Below, piece after piece: positions 10,701 through 20,040 of a stretch of DNA of 64,000 bases (its first letter is position 1; each line of letters starts with the position of its first letter). The notes beneath the pieces were generated by a model, which worked only from the letters and a program-made list of their open reading frames with translations, was not told the DNA's origin and did not search any database. A program made the translations under genes and the position numbers. This stretch comes from Asparagopsis taxiformis (Eukaryota; Rhodophyta; Florideophyceae; Bonnemaisoniales; Bonnemaisoniaceae): the NCBI GenBank assembly GCA_030407315.1, contig JALQPE010000226.1:1-64000 (forward strand). Direction: 5' to 3'.

Positions 10701-11900
10701 CGAAACATATACCTCCACCAACCACCCCGTTTCGACGGCTCACTCAAGTATCCAAATCATGTAGCAAATCTGACGGGAAACATGTACGGGTGCAAACAAG
10801 CCTGTAAGATTTTCACCCAAGGCCTGGCTGACTTCCTCCATTCTATCAACTTCCAACGACTGAACTCCGATCCATGCTCATTCATTACCCACTCGGAGGA
10901 CGATAAGTCCCAATTCGTTCTCCTCGTCATAACAGTCGATGACTTCTTGGTTATCACTAACCACATACCCCTAGCTAACAATATCCGCGACCGACTCTCT
11001 AAAAAATACAAAGTCAAAGACTTAGGCCAAGTTCAGCACATAATTGGTTGGAAAGTTGAGCGTGACGACAGTGGAATCACTATTTCACAGCCTGGCTACA
11101 TAGCTTCCCTCCTCGAACGATTCAGAATGTGCGACTCAAAGACCTTCACTTCTCCTATCGCATCAGAACTCCTTTCCCCAAACCAGTCTTCTGCCAAACC
11201 GCTCGACACATCACGCCACGACTACAAAGCCCTAATTGGGTCACTACGATACCTGGCCGATTCAACTCGACCAGACATTGCGTTCATTGTCGGATATCTA
11301 GGTCGATCTGCCCATAAACCAACGACTCACGACTGGCAGGCAGGCCTACGTGTTCTGCGCTACCTAAAGGGCACTCTTACCACTGGTATACACTATAGCA
11401 GCCTCTTGACCTCCACTCTATCTGCGTATTCCGACTCTGACTTCGCAGCATGCCCCTCTACTCGTCGCTCCACCACTGGTTCCGTCATTTTCTACAACGG
11501 CTCGCCGGTGGCCTGGCAATCTAAACGACAGCGGCACGTATCATCTTCTACGTTTGCAGCCGAATACACTGCTGCCTTTCACACAACACAGCTAATTCAA
11601 ACAATCGTAGGCTTCTTAGCCTCCCTTCCGGGCCATGACAACACACCTGTCGACCTTTTCATCGACAACACAGCAGCGATCACATCTGCAACGGCCAAAC
11701 ACCCCACGCCTAGATCGCGCCATGTCGATGTTAAGTATCACTGGCTCCGGGAGCAGGTTCAGAACGGCCTCATATCACCAACACACATATCCACAACACA
11801 AAACCCCGCTGACCTACTCACGAAGTCACTCAAACCTGCCCAGTTCACACACAAACTCCCATTACTTCGCCTCGCAGCACACACGGTGCGCGGCGACTGA
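7707..11900 (+). pseudogene. Element E gag-pol polyprotein with three 1-nt frameshifts
   Basis: ATG at 7707 (MDNNPAQP), aligned with D (MADIPNQP). The frame shifts near 7806 (TTV then FIAWRMSVEH), near 8020 (QGPLH then YDKIRLKL) and just before 9350 (RDYYHWHIKLNH). Each is a single missing base relative to D. Recognisable: gag; zinc knuckle C-x2-H-x4-H-x4-C (WCKFHGSPHHTTENC); protease LDSGA; integrase CSGC, DICGP, TSDNARE, PQENSLAE; RT with ESAFLHE and TVDDF; RNase H SDSDFAA, FAAEY, FIDNTAA. From 9408 to 11900 the frame is open for 830 codons and ends in VRGD. The stop TGA (11898-11900) is also the first three bases of the duplicated LTR edge. Confidence 0.9.
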
Positions 11901-11946
11901 CAAATAATTCTCATATTCTCTACGCACCGTGTCTACTGCTACCACC
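11881..11946 (+). other. Element E 3' boundary: hairpin with duplicated LTR edge, no polypurine tract
   Basis: ACACGGTGCG (11881-11890) and CGCACCGTGT (11923-11932) form a perfect 10-bp stem around a 32-nt loop containing GGCGAC and a copy of the LTR edge, TGACAAATAATTCTC (11898-11912). The true 3' LTR edge follows 49 nt later at 11947. No polypurine run precedes either copy. Confidence 0.8.
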
Positions 11947-12073
11947 TGACAAATAATTCTCTAATACTTTAATTAATTTAATTACATTCACAGTAGACTC
12001 AAGCGTGAACATATACATGGCCGACGACGCGCCATCAAGTAAACGTCCGGTAGGACGAATCTCTTTCTCAACA
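11947..12073 (+). repeat. Element E 3' LTR
   Basis: 127 bp, identical by eye to the 5' LTR, followed by the TTATG duplication at 12074-12078. Confidence 0.92.
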
Positions 12074-12352
12074 TTATGCAAACCAGCAAAGTAAGCTGTA
12101 ATCTAGCAATTACCATTGAACACATTCATATCTAATTAGGTTTATTACACATCTGAAGTATGAAGAAACGGCTCGTCCCTGGCTGACCGCATCATCCTTT
12201 GTCGGACTGTGAAGAATATTGTGTTTGCGCAGGAATCAGAGAAGGGACTCGAGCTGGATTTATGGTTATCCAAACTGAGCAGAGCAGATTGGCCAGGAAG
12301 GGAAGAGGGATATGAATATCCTAAAATCTAGATTTCAGACAAACTACAACAT
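12074..12352. other. Spacer between elements E and B
   Basis: 279 bp with no gene. 12260-12321 resembles part of the dispersed small repeat in reverse orientation (GGTTATCC, AGATTGGCCAGGAAG, GGGATATGAATATCC). Confidence 0.5.
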
Positions 12353-12505
12353 TGTCAGCACGCTAACTCAATAACCACAGTACGCACGGACAAATACACT
12401 AACAGACACTACACTGACAACAGGACAGAAAACGAGAACAGTACTTAAGGCCAATTAGAATAGGATCAGTAAACGGATGACGGTAAGGAGATTGTCCTTC
12501 TAACA
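12353..12505 (+). repeat. Element B 5' LTR
   Basis: 153 bp, starts TGTCAGCACGCTAACTC and ends CCTTCTAACA. Identical by eye to 17080-17232. Confidence 0.93.
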
Positions 12506-12517
12506 GGTTATCGGCCC
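12506..12517 (+). other. Element B primer binding site
   Basis: GGTTATCGGCCC directly after the 5' LTR; complement of the initiator tRNA-Met anticodon arm with one loop-position difference. Confidence 0.75.
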
Positions 12518-12546
12518 TCACTTCTACCACTGCGTAGCAAAACAAC

Positions 12547-15500
12547 ATGACGACTCCCACCATCCCGCCACTGAAATTTAACAATGCAAAATTCTGGCAT
12601 CGCATGCTCCAAGCCGTCGCACACGACATTAATCTCGACCAGTTTCTCGATGCCACACACACAGCACCACAAGACCAAGACCAGTTCGCAACATACAAGC
12701 GCGACCGAGAACGACTTACGATGATCATCCTGGCTAGCCTACCAGACGAAATCACATTTACACTCACAGACGAGCAACTCAAACTCTCCCCCTACCTCCT
12801 GACCCAACACGTACTTAACACGGTTAACGAACACACAGCCGTAGATCACAATCTTCTGGAGGCAAAAGCGCGTAACACCCACCTAACGTCACTTCACAAC
12901 GCAGAAGAATACATACTGAAACACAAGGAACTCCGACTGTCCATGCGCAACGCAAATTACCCAAACATTAATGACGAACTGACGACCGTCAACTTCATGG
13001 TAAATGGAATCCAGGACATAGAAGAGCTCTTCCCTACCCACGACATGATGATCCAAAGCCCCCCTCCGACCATCTCCGAATTCTCCACTCGCCTACACAG
13101 GGTGATAAACAGCATCCAAGCCCGGAAACGACGCATCACAAATCACGCTCCTCATCACCAACGACACGCTCACTTCATACACCGCCACCGCTTCCCCGTA
13201 GCAGCGCCCAGCACACAAAACACACCACACTGGCGCCAAAACCAAAAACTCAAGCCTACAACTGCCCGCACATGGTGCAACTACCACAACTCCGCATCGC
13301 ACAGTAACAGCGAATGTCGCGCACAAAGATTCAACCGCAAGAACACATACAACGCTCACATGCTCTCCCCATTTCCCCCACCCGACAACATGACCACACC
13401 TGTCCACCCGGCTACAGCGCCCAATGCCGCCACACAACAGTCGAACCACAGTGACGATGTTTCCGAATCCGAGCGTAAGTTCTACATCCTGGATTCAGGG
13501 GCTCACCCCACCCACCTCACACACCCCCACCCCCACACCACACCACTAACACACACTCGCTACACACGCACTGCCGCCGACCGACGACACCCGGTCACAC
13601 ACTCCGGACCTATACAGATCCACACACCGGAGATGAAGCTGGATATTAACGATGCCATCGTCACGCCGGACCTTCGACACAACCTGGTCTCAGTCCACTC
13701 GCTAGCCCGCCGACATGGACCGGTCACATTCACCCCATCTACGGCATATATCAGCACCAATGGCCGACAAAACACACGCAAAATAGCTTCATTCAACAAT
13801 GGCCTTTACATCATCAACAATAAAACAACGGATTCCCCCTCACGCAATCACGTGTGCAACAACACCACGTCTCAATCCTCACAGGCACCCCGCACACGCC
13901 CTACAACCACTCCGACAACATACAACTCAAATCGAACGCGAACCAAACAGCAGGCGCGCACCAATAACAATTCTCACTCCACTCGCCCACCACTGCTGGA
14001 CACCCCATCCCAGAATACACGATCTAAAACAAGAGCTCGAGACTGGGACAGGCCATGGCGCACGAGTCACACCTCTAAAACGACGACACCAAACCGCCAA
14101 ACCAATTCCCCCACCACCACGACGCCAACAAACCGCAAACCAACGACTCCCCCACCACCTCGCCCACAGCAAACCCTACCTCATACAGCCACACAAGCAC
14201 CCAAACCGAACGACATAAACACAAAAACCGCCTCGGTCACAAGTGCCAAACATGACCCAACCACCCCAACAAGGCAGACTCTGCCCAAAACACCCCAAGA
14301 ACCCCAGCCACCTCTGGTCATCAGATTCAACGCACCTACATCCTCTCCCCAGGCGATAACTACATCCCGGCCCCAGACAGCGACAGAGCGGAATCGCAAC
14401 CCACTCTACGCATCCCACCCGGATGATCAACCACACCCCGCCCACGACCTACACCTCCGGCTAGGTCACCCTAACCCACAAACAATTCGCCGTATGTGCC
14501 GGCACAAGTCCATACCAGCACTCGCACCATATGAAAACCTAGTCATTCCCGACATGACTTGCAGTGCCTGCGCCATCGCCAAGATCAAAGCGGCCCCACA
14601 CAAACCAACCCCACACGACCACCAAATCGGCGAACACATATCATCAGATGTATGCGGACCACTACCAACCACATCGATGCAGGGCAATCGCTATTTCGTC
14701 ACTTTCATCGATACAAAAACGCGATACATCACTGTGTACTTTATCCAAAACCGCACCTCCATTCCCAACATTACCATTCAACACATGGAATACGTACACA
14801 CCATGCATGGTAAATACCCACGCTTCTTTCGATCGGATAATGCCCGCGAATATACATCATCCGCTCTACAAAAACAACTTTCCCTTCGCGGCATAACCCA
14901 CATAACCACAGCCCCCTACACACCACAACAGAACAGTATAGCGGAACGTATCAACCACACTTTAATGGACACTGTCCGCGCCACTCTGACCCACAGCTCT
15001 TCGGATAATGCTAACTGGCAATACGCCATGATGGACGCAGTCTTCAAACGCAACCTGACTCTACACACAACCACCAACAAAATACCATACACCGAGTGGC
15101 ACCAAATGACCCCGCGCATCCAACGCCTTTTCGCGTTTGGCCAGGTTGGCCACATACCGGTACAACAACCCAAAAACAAGCTGGACGACCGTGGCACCCT
15201 CGTACGATACCTTACAGCGTGTGACCAAGACAACATACTAGTCGAAAACACCACCACACGACAACCAATTAAGATCCCGGCACTCGACTTCCACCCATAC
15301 GTCACCACAACTGACCCCACTGCAACGACCACAATGGCGTTTCAGGCCAACGCCTACACACCTGCCCATGCACCCATACCACAGATTATCACCACCCAAA
15401 CCCCCGCTCCGCCCAATCACCGTACGGCCCGCAAATACCCCGACGCCCACCTCTGGGCCGAAGCTCATAACGACGAACTTAACAAGATCGACGAAATGCA

Positions 15501-17175
15501 CGCCATCCGATGGATCCCCAGACACAATACACCCCCCAAGATACGCCCCATTCCACTCACCATGACATACAAATACAAACGAGATGCCAATGGCCACATC
15601 GAAGAGCGTAAAGCTCGATGCGCCGTACGCGGAGACCGCATGAAACCACACCTGCATTATGACCCAGACAGCACGGCGACATTCGCCGCAGACAAAACCA
15701 CCATACGCCTCCTCCTAGCCCACGCAGCTGCACACAAATTACACACAGAACACCTAGACATATCCTCCGCATTCCTTCACGAAAAATTCGACCACACCGA
15801 ACCGGTCTTCGTACGGCAATACCCTTTATTTGATGGTACCTTCCGCCACGACTCACAGGTTGGCCAACTCTGCGGGAACCTTTATGGCACCCGCCAAGCC
15901 GGTCGAATATTCTCTGATGGCACACGACAATTCCTCCAAAACTTAGGATACAAGCAGCTCAAATCCGACCCGTGTTTGTTCACTAAATCCACAACACACA
16001 ACCAAATCATCGTCGCCACGACAATTGACGACTTCCTCATATGCGCCACCGAACCACACCTCATCACAGACCTTTACGAGCAACTGAAAACCAAATACAA
16101 AGTCAAACGACTTGGCGCCCCCACAAAATACCTAAACTGGAAGATAACCCACCACCCCAATGGCATCCACATATCACAACCGCACGTAATCGACTCAATC
16201 ATCACAAAAACGAAAATGCAAGACGCGAAACCAATCGACCGTTTATACTCCGACGGCATCGACCTTTCTCCACCTACAGATGATGACGAAATTGACCTCA
16301 CAACGGCAACCACATACCGCGAAACCCTGGGCGAACTGCGCTACTTGACAGACTCCACACGCCCCGACATCCATTTCTTTACAAACTCACTAGCGCGCGC
16401 GAACCACAAACCCACCGCCAGACACTGGAAACTGCTCAAGAGGCTAGTTCGCTTCCTGAAACACACAAAACACACTGGAATACAGATGCAGAACAATCCC
16501 ACGGATGAAGTACTAACATCATACTCCGACGCTGACTTCGCGAACGACACATCTACCAGAAAGTCCATCTCTGGATCACTCCACACACTACACGGCGCAC
16601 CGATACATTGGACGTCACAACGACAGTCTCTCGTAGCGACTAGTACATGCGAAGCCGAAACTATTGCCGCTTCAGAAGCAGTACGACAAACAAACTGGCT
16701 CGGAGACCTCCTCAAAGAACTGAAACTCATCCACCCTGACAAAGCTATCCTCACCTATATCGACTCCCAATCTGCCATAGCCATCGCGAAGAACACTGCG
16801 CCGACAAAACGCCGCAAGTTCATTGACATCCGACATCACCACCTAATGGACAACGTCCAAGCTGGCCGGATCAATCTACAATACCTTCCATCACAGCAGA
16901 TGCTGGCCGACATTTTTACAAAACCCCTAACAAAGCAACCATTTCAACGACTCACATCAGCTCTACAAATCAGCGAAGGACCTAACCAACGCACAACAAT
17001 ACCGCTCCCCGCCCCTGGGCGACAGGGGGAGTGTCAGCACGCTAACTTAACCACACGTCGCCCAGCAACGACTCGCTATTGTCAGCACGCTAACTCAATA
17101 ACCACAGTACGCACGGACAAATACACTAACAGACACTACACTGACAACAGGACAGAAAACGAGAACAGTACTTAA
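12547..17175 (+). CDS. Element B gag-pol polyprotein (1542 aa, intact)
   Basis: Single frame from ATG 12547. By eye: gag about 1-300 with zinc knuckle C244-x2-H247-x4-H252-x4-C257; protease D316-S-G-A; a long Thr/Pro/Asn-rich linker 430-620; integrase zinc region around H636/H641 and C672/C675; catalytic D701, D764 and E800 (35 residues between the last two, as in DD35E); RT with D1071 (DISSAFLHE) and the catalytic pair D1161-D1162 in a T-I-D-D-F context instead of Y-V-D-D; RNase H with D1328, E1369, D1406 and FTKPL. The frame does not stop at the polypurine tract. It runs through the duplicated edge into the LTR, repeating the peptide CQHAN, so the true C-terminus is uncertain. Confidence 0.95.
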   Translation: MTTPTIPPLKFNNAKFWHRMLQAVAHDINLDQFLDATHTAPQDQDQFATYKRDRERLTMIILASLPDEITFTLTDEQLKLSPYLLTQHVLNTVNEHTAVDHNLLEAKARNTHLTSLHNAEEYILKHKELRLSMRNANYPNINDELTTVNFMVNGIQDIEELFPTHDMMIQSPPPTISEFSTRLHRVINSIQARKRRITNHAPHHQRHAHFIHRHRFPVAAPSTQNTPHWRQNQKLKPTTARTWCNYHNSASHSNSECRAQRFNRKNTYNAHMLSPFPPPDNMTTPVHPATAPNAATQQSNHSDDVSESERKFYILDSGAHPTHLTHPHPHTTPLTHTRYTRTAADRRHPVTHSGPIQIHTPEMKLDINDAIVTPDLRHNLVSVHSLARRHGPVTFTPSTAYISTNGRQNTRKIASFNNGLYIINNKTTDSPSRNHVCNNTTSQSSQAPRTRPTTTPTTYNSNRTRTKQQARTNNNSHSTRPPLLDTPSQNTRSKTRARDWDRPWRTSHTSKTTTPNRQTNSPTTTTPTNRKPTTPPPPRPQQTLPHTATQAPKPNDINTKTASVTSAKHDPTTPTRQTLPKTPQEPQPPLVIRFNAPTSSPQAITTSRPQTATERNRNPLYASHPDDQPHPAHDLHLRLGHPNPQTIRRMCRHKSIPALAPYENLVIPDMTCSACAIAKIKAAPHKPTPHDHQIGEHISSDVCGPLPTTSMQGNRYFVTFIDTKTRYITVYFIQNRTSIPNITIQHMEYVHTMHGKYPRFFRSDNAREYTSSALQKQLSLRGITHITTAPYTPQQNSIAERINHTLMDTVRATLTHSSSDNANWQYAMMDAVFKRNLTLHTTTNKIPYTEWHQMTPRIQRLFAFGQVGHIPVQQPKNKLDDRGTLVRYLTACDQDNILVENTTTRQPIKIPALDFHPYVTTTDPTATTTMAFQANAYTPAHAPIPQIITTQTPAPPNHRTARKYPDAHLWAEAHNDELNKIDEMHAIRWIPRHNTPPKIRPIPLTMTYKYKRDANGHIEERKARCAVRGDRMKPHLHYDPDSTATFAADKTTIRLLLAHAAAHKLHTEHLDISSAFLHEKFDHTEPVFVRQYPLFDGTFRHDSQVGQLCGNLYGTRQAGRIFSDGTRQFLQNLGYKQLKSDPCLFTKSTTHNQIIVATTIDDFLICATEPHLITDLYEQLKTKYKVKRLGAPTKYLNWKITHHPNGIHISQPHVIDSIITKTKMQDAKPIDRLYSDGIDLSPPTDDDEIDLTTATTYRETLGELRYLTDSTRPDIHFFTNSLARANHKPTARHWKLLKRLVRFLKHTKHTGIQMQNNPTDEVLTSYSDADFANDTSTRKSISGSLHTLHGAPIHWTSQRQSLVATSTCEAETIAASEAVRQTNWLGDLLKELKLIHPDKAILTYIDSQSAIAIAKNTAPTKRRKFIDIRHHHLMDNVQAGRINLQYLPSQQMLADIFTKPLTKQPFQRLTSALQISEGPNQRTTIPLPAPGRQGECQHANLTTRRPATTRYCQHANSITTVRTDKYTNRHYTDNRTENENST
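17015..17079 (+). other. Element B polypurine tract, duplicated LTR edge and hairpin
   Basis: CTGGGCGAC (17015-17023) and GTCGCCCAG (17057-17065) form a perfect 9-bp stem with a 33-nt loop holding the polypurine AGGGGGAG (17024-17031) and the LTR edge copy TGTCAGCACGCTAAC (17032-17046). The real 3' LTR edge is 48 nt further on, at 17080. Relative to A and C, the stem is longer because both arms changed together (GGG with CCC). Confidence 0.85.
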
Positions 17176-17232
17176 GGCCAATTAGAATAGGATCAGTAAA
17201 CGGATGACGGTAAGGAGATTGTCCTTCTAACA
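17080..17232 (+). repeat. Element B 3' LTR
   Basis: 153 bp, identical by eye to the 5' LTR and followed by the AACAT duplication. Confidence 0.93.
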
Positions 17233-17492
17233 AACATCAATAGCGATTGAACGGGAATCCGAAACTGATGTTTACCGTTTTACACTGGCCACAATCAACT
17301 GAAACAACGCACCGGCAAGGTGCACAACTTCTTTTACAACTCCAATTTTTTCTCTAGATCAGTGGTATATTCATCGATCAGCAAGAAAGATCTCCCAAAT
17401 ACTGCATGTACTCCACAACCACCACTGACAATTTCAATCCAGATAGATTCCTCTCGAAGAACTGCTGTTCCGGAGAACATTACCAGCTAGCT

Positions 17493-17960
17493 TCAAGAAC
17501 ATATCCTGAAAGTGACTGTATGAGCATCGAAAGCTTGGCGGCACGAGTACACCGTCTTTTGGTCAATACGAACATGAACTTGTCCATTCTTGCACGGCCA
17601 CATATCCTCCAGGTATCTTTGAAGTTCGAAAAATTCTTCGCCCAACACTGGCCATAGTAGCGCATGGTTTTCATTTGCTGGGGCTCCATTTCTCATTCCC
17701 TTTACTGGAACTCGACTACAACTCGGCGAAGTTACAACATTGACAGATGCGCGTGATGTAAACAGGCGAGATTCTGATTTCCCTGTGGGTCCTCTTTCGC
17801 ATAAAATAAAGACACCATTAGTACATGAAACGACTGTAGCAGATGCTAAAACTGATTCTTGTTCTGCGACTGGAGCTAAAGCTTCTCTCTGCGCTATGAT
17901 GGGCGAAGATAGCAGACAGAGTGATATGAGAAGTGCAAGGGGCATGAAGCTCTGCAACAT
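17493..17960 (-). CDS. Six-cysteine secreted protein, paralogue 2
   Basis: 155-aa product starting at the ATG at 17960 (MLQSFMPLALL). The frame stays open upstream to 17999, but only from a TTG, and the ATG places the hydrophobic stretch at the N-terminus. Residues 1-23 look like a signal peptide (LALLISLCLLSSPIIAQ). The mature part shares with the 20041-20535 product: NGVFILCER, RLFTS, a PSC-R segment, LWP-x-x-GEEF-x-ELQ-x-Y, MW-x-C, QV-x-VRI, YSC and AFDAHTV-x-FR. Six cysteines are conserved, enough for three disulfides. I do not recognise the family. Likely an extracellular or cell-wall protein. No membrane anchor is visible. Confidence 0.75.
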   Translation of the reverse strand: MLQSFMPLALLISLCLLSSPIIAQREALAPVAEQESVLASATVVSCTNGVFILCERGPTGKSESRLFTSRASVNVVTSPSCSRVPVKGMRNGAPANENHALLWPVLGEEFFELQRYLEDMWPCKNGQVHVRIDQKTVYSCRQAFDAHTVTFRICS

Positions 17961-18531
17961 GATGGATAGGTGAAACGAGTGGCGTGAGGTAGAATTCAAG
18001 CCAGTGTTTGGATGAACTTGGGTGATGTGATGGTGATCGGAGCTGTGCAGATGGCATTGAACAGGGCCCTAAATAGAGTTGGTGGGTGTCGAATAAAGGC
18101 TGGGATTAAATAACTTCAGACGTTGGATGAAGCAATAGAAGCCGTAGGAGGGGGAGGAATGAGTATTATCGCGAATAAGACGGTTCATATGAGATTTTTC
18201 TATAGTATGACGAACAGCAACAGTCTATGATAAGTTGGAGATGTCATATCCATCCCTGCTTGAAAAAAGCATTGAATTGTGACAAGCTTTCAACAAGCAA
18301 CAAGCAGGCCTCAAGGATTGTCTTTGACGGGAACAAGACTGCCTGTCGAAGAGAATAGATGTATAAACACGGTCTGAAGACGATGGATGATGATGCTGAC
18401 ATCGGACAGCATGGTAAGGAAAGGAGTGGAAATTGCTTCTTGAGACGTTTGGCATGTGCGCCGATATCTGAATAAACGTGCGATTGTAATAACGACTTGC
18501 ATTCATCTCTCTTCGTGAGATACATTCACTT

Positions 18532-18627
18532 CCATTTCCACCAATTTGACATATGTGGGCGCGCTGCGCACTGCATATATGGGTGTGCTGCACAGCGCAG
18601 CCATATATATACAATTGGTAGAAATGG
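18532..18627. repeat. Foldback element, about 40-bp arms
   Basis: Left arm CCATTTCCACCAATTTG... and right arm reverse-complementing to CCATTTCTACCAATTG..., continuing inward through GGGCGCGCTGCGCA against GGCTGCGCTGTGCA. A 96-bp imperfect inverted repeat with no coding capacity, resembling a MITE. Confidence 0.65.
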
Positions 18628-19544
18628 AATCGTAGGACATGCATTGGGAGAAACGAATGGGTGCACCATGCGCTCTCGTCCACTTGAGTTGGGTTTACTT
18701 TGAATTCAATCTAGAATAGTCAGCTACTTGAGGAAATTACAAATGAGCAAGCAACACGTTGAGGGAGAGGTAATGAAAGAAGTTGTATAGAGGCCTTCTG
18801 TAGAGTTTCTCCTCGATCATAAGTTGTTCAATGATTCTGCAATTCAGGACACGTGCGGTTAGAAACATTTCTCGTCTCTGTCAGTTATCGCAACGTCATA
18901 CTGTTGCTGTGGTATGAGACATCGAGGGCATATAGTATTAAGGCTGGTGTGACATGTAGACTGTGTTTGAGAGACGAAGAAAAAAATTTGGAAAAGTTGT
19001 ACACGTCAATGCTCGACTACAACTGATCCTATAGGACACATCGTAATAAGATGACTTACAAGGAAGCTCAGTTACGATAGTTTTTCTTTCTTCAATGTGG
19101 GGATGGTACTTGCGAGCGTTGTATTGCTTTGTAGGAAACGACATGAGATCAATAGAATCGTTTAAACATGGTTGGGTTGCTTGGGAGGAAAAAAGTGGAC
19201 GCGGGTGACATAGATTTTAAAAGAATTGTACATCTTCTAAACGGTTCATGGCTTTCAATGATGAAAACCAGTACATTTGGAGCCGTGTCATCGCTGTCCA
19301 CCGGTCATTGGGTGAGAAGATATCCTCCTTCGCCCTCCCGAGCCAACCAGTTCGGCTCCGTCTGGATATCGGTATAATGAGCCCAGATCGAACTGTGGTG
19401 ATCGTACCGGTTCAGGTAGAGCATTCCTTTTCGTCTAGCATTGGGAATCAACGAGAAACGATTGTTATTGCTCATCGTAATGTGGATTGCACTCTACTTC
19501 TCTCTCGCGCTGCTTTGCACTCCTCGCGGGGCGTTGAAATCTGT

Positions 19545-19615
19545 TGGGATATCCATATAACCAGGCGACATGCCAACTCTAGTGTCTGCGCAGGCACAAT
19601 ATTCTTTATAGTCTT
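19545..19615. repeat. Small dispersed repeat (MITE-like), copy 3
   Basis: GGGATATCCATATAACCAGG, then CGACATGCCAACTC, GTGTCTGCGCAGGCACAA and TTCTTTATAGTCTTA. Nearly the same string occurs at 30146-30213 and 43914 onward. Confidence 0.65.
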
Positions 19616-20040
19616 ACAAAATCCTCGACTCGCGGGTGTACAATACATAATCGCCCTCAACAAGGCCTTCCGTTGAAGTCCTCCTCCGTATCATAAGGTA
19701 AGCAAGCTAAATTAATTTTAATTATTTGATACGCAATGGCTCTGCATTAGAGAAATTACAAGTGGACCAATCACAAGCGGGAAAATATAACATACAACAG
19801 TTACGTGTAGTCGCTACATCAATCACAAATTTGAGTCATTCGGGTAGAATGGGACAAGTTTACCACGTGTAAATCTGTATATCGACTCCATTTTTTTCTC
19901 CATCTCATCATCTGCAGCTCTACCGGAATATCAGATCAATTCTCATTCGAGAAGAACAATTCTTCGTGCTGCATGCACTTACCAATCATGAATCGTCAAG
20001 GACTGCTGTCCATGCGAAGAGCACTTCTCAACATGAAACA

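Larger units (their letters stand above)
7304..12073 (+). mobile_element. Ty1/copia LTR retrotransposon E (frameshifted, identical LTRs)
   Basis: LTRs 7304-7430 and 11947-12073, 127 bp each and identical by eye; TTATG duplications at 7299-7303 and 12074-12078; primer site from 7431; gag-pol 7707-11900. Belongs with D and F in a second subfamily: short LTRs, pol ending in R-G-D, and no polypurine run beside the 3' LTR. The reading frame is broken by three separate 1-nt losses relative to D (near 7806, 8020 and 9350), which is odd for an element with identical LTRs. It was either copied in trans, or the losses are sequence errors. Confidence 0.93.
12353..17232 (+). mobile_element. Ty1/copia LTR retrotransposon B (intact, probably active)
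   Basis: LTRs 12353-12505 and 17080-17232 (153 bp, identical by eye), AACAT duplications at 12348-12352 and 17233-17237, primer site 12506-12517, uninterrupted 1542-codon gag-pol. Every catalytic residue expected of a copia element is present. Identical LTRs plus an open frame make it the best candidate for a currently active element here. The sense strand is strikingly C/A-rich and G-poor compared with flanking DNA. Confidence 0.95.
17961..19879. other. Intergenic; foldback and small repeat
   Basis: No convincing gene. Holds the 18532-18627 foldback and a small-repeat copy at 19545-19615. A second, weaker match to the same repeat family (CCCTCCCGAGCCAACC, GTCTGGATATCG) lies at about 19335-19375. 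The short frames here have no recognisable domains. Confidence 0.5.
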
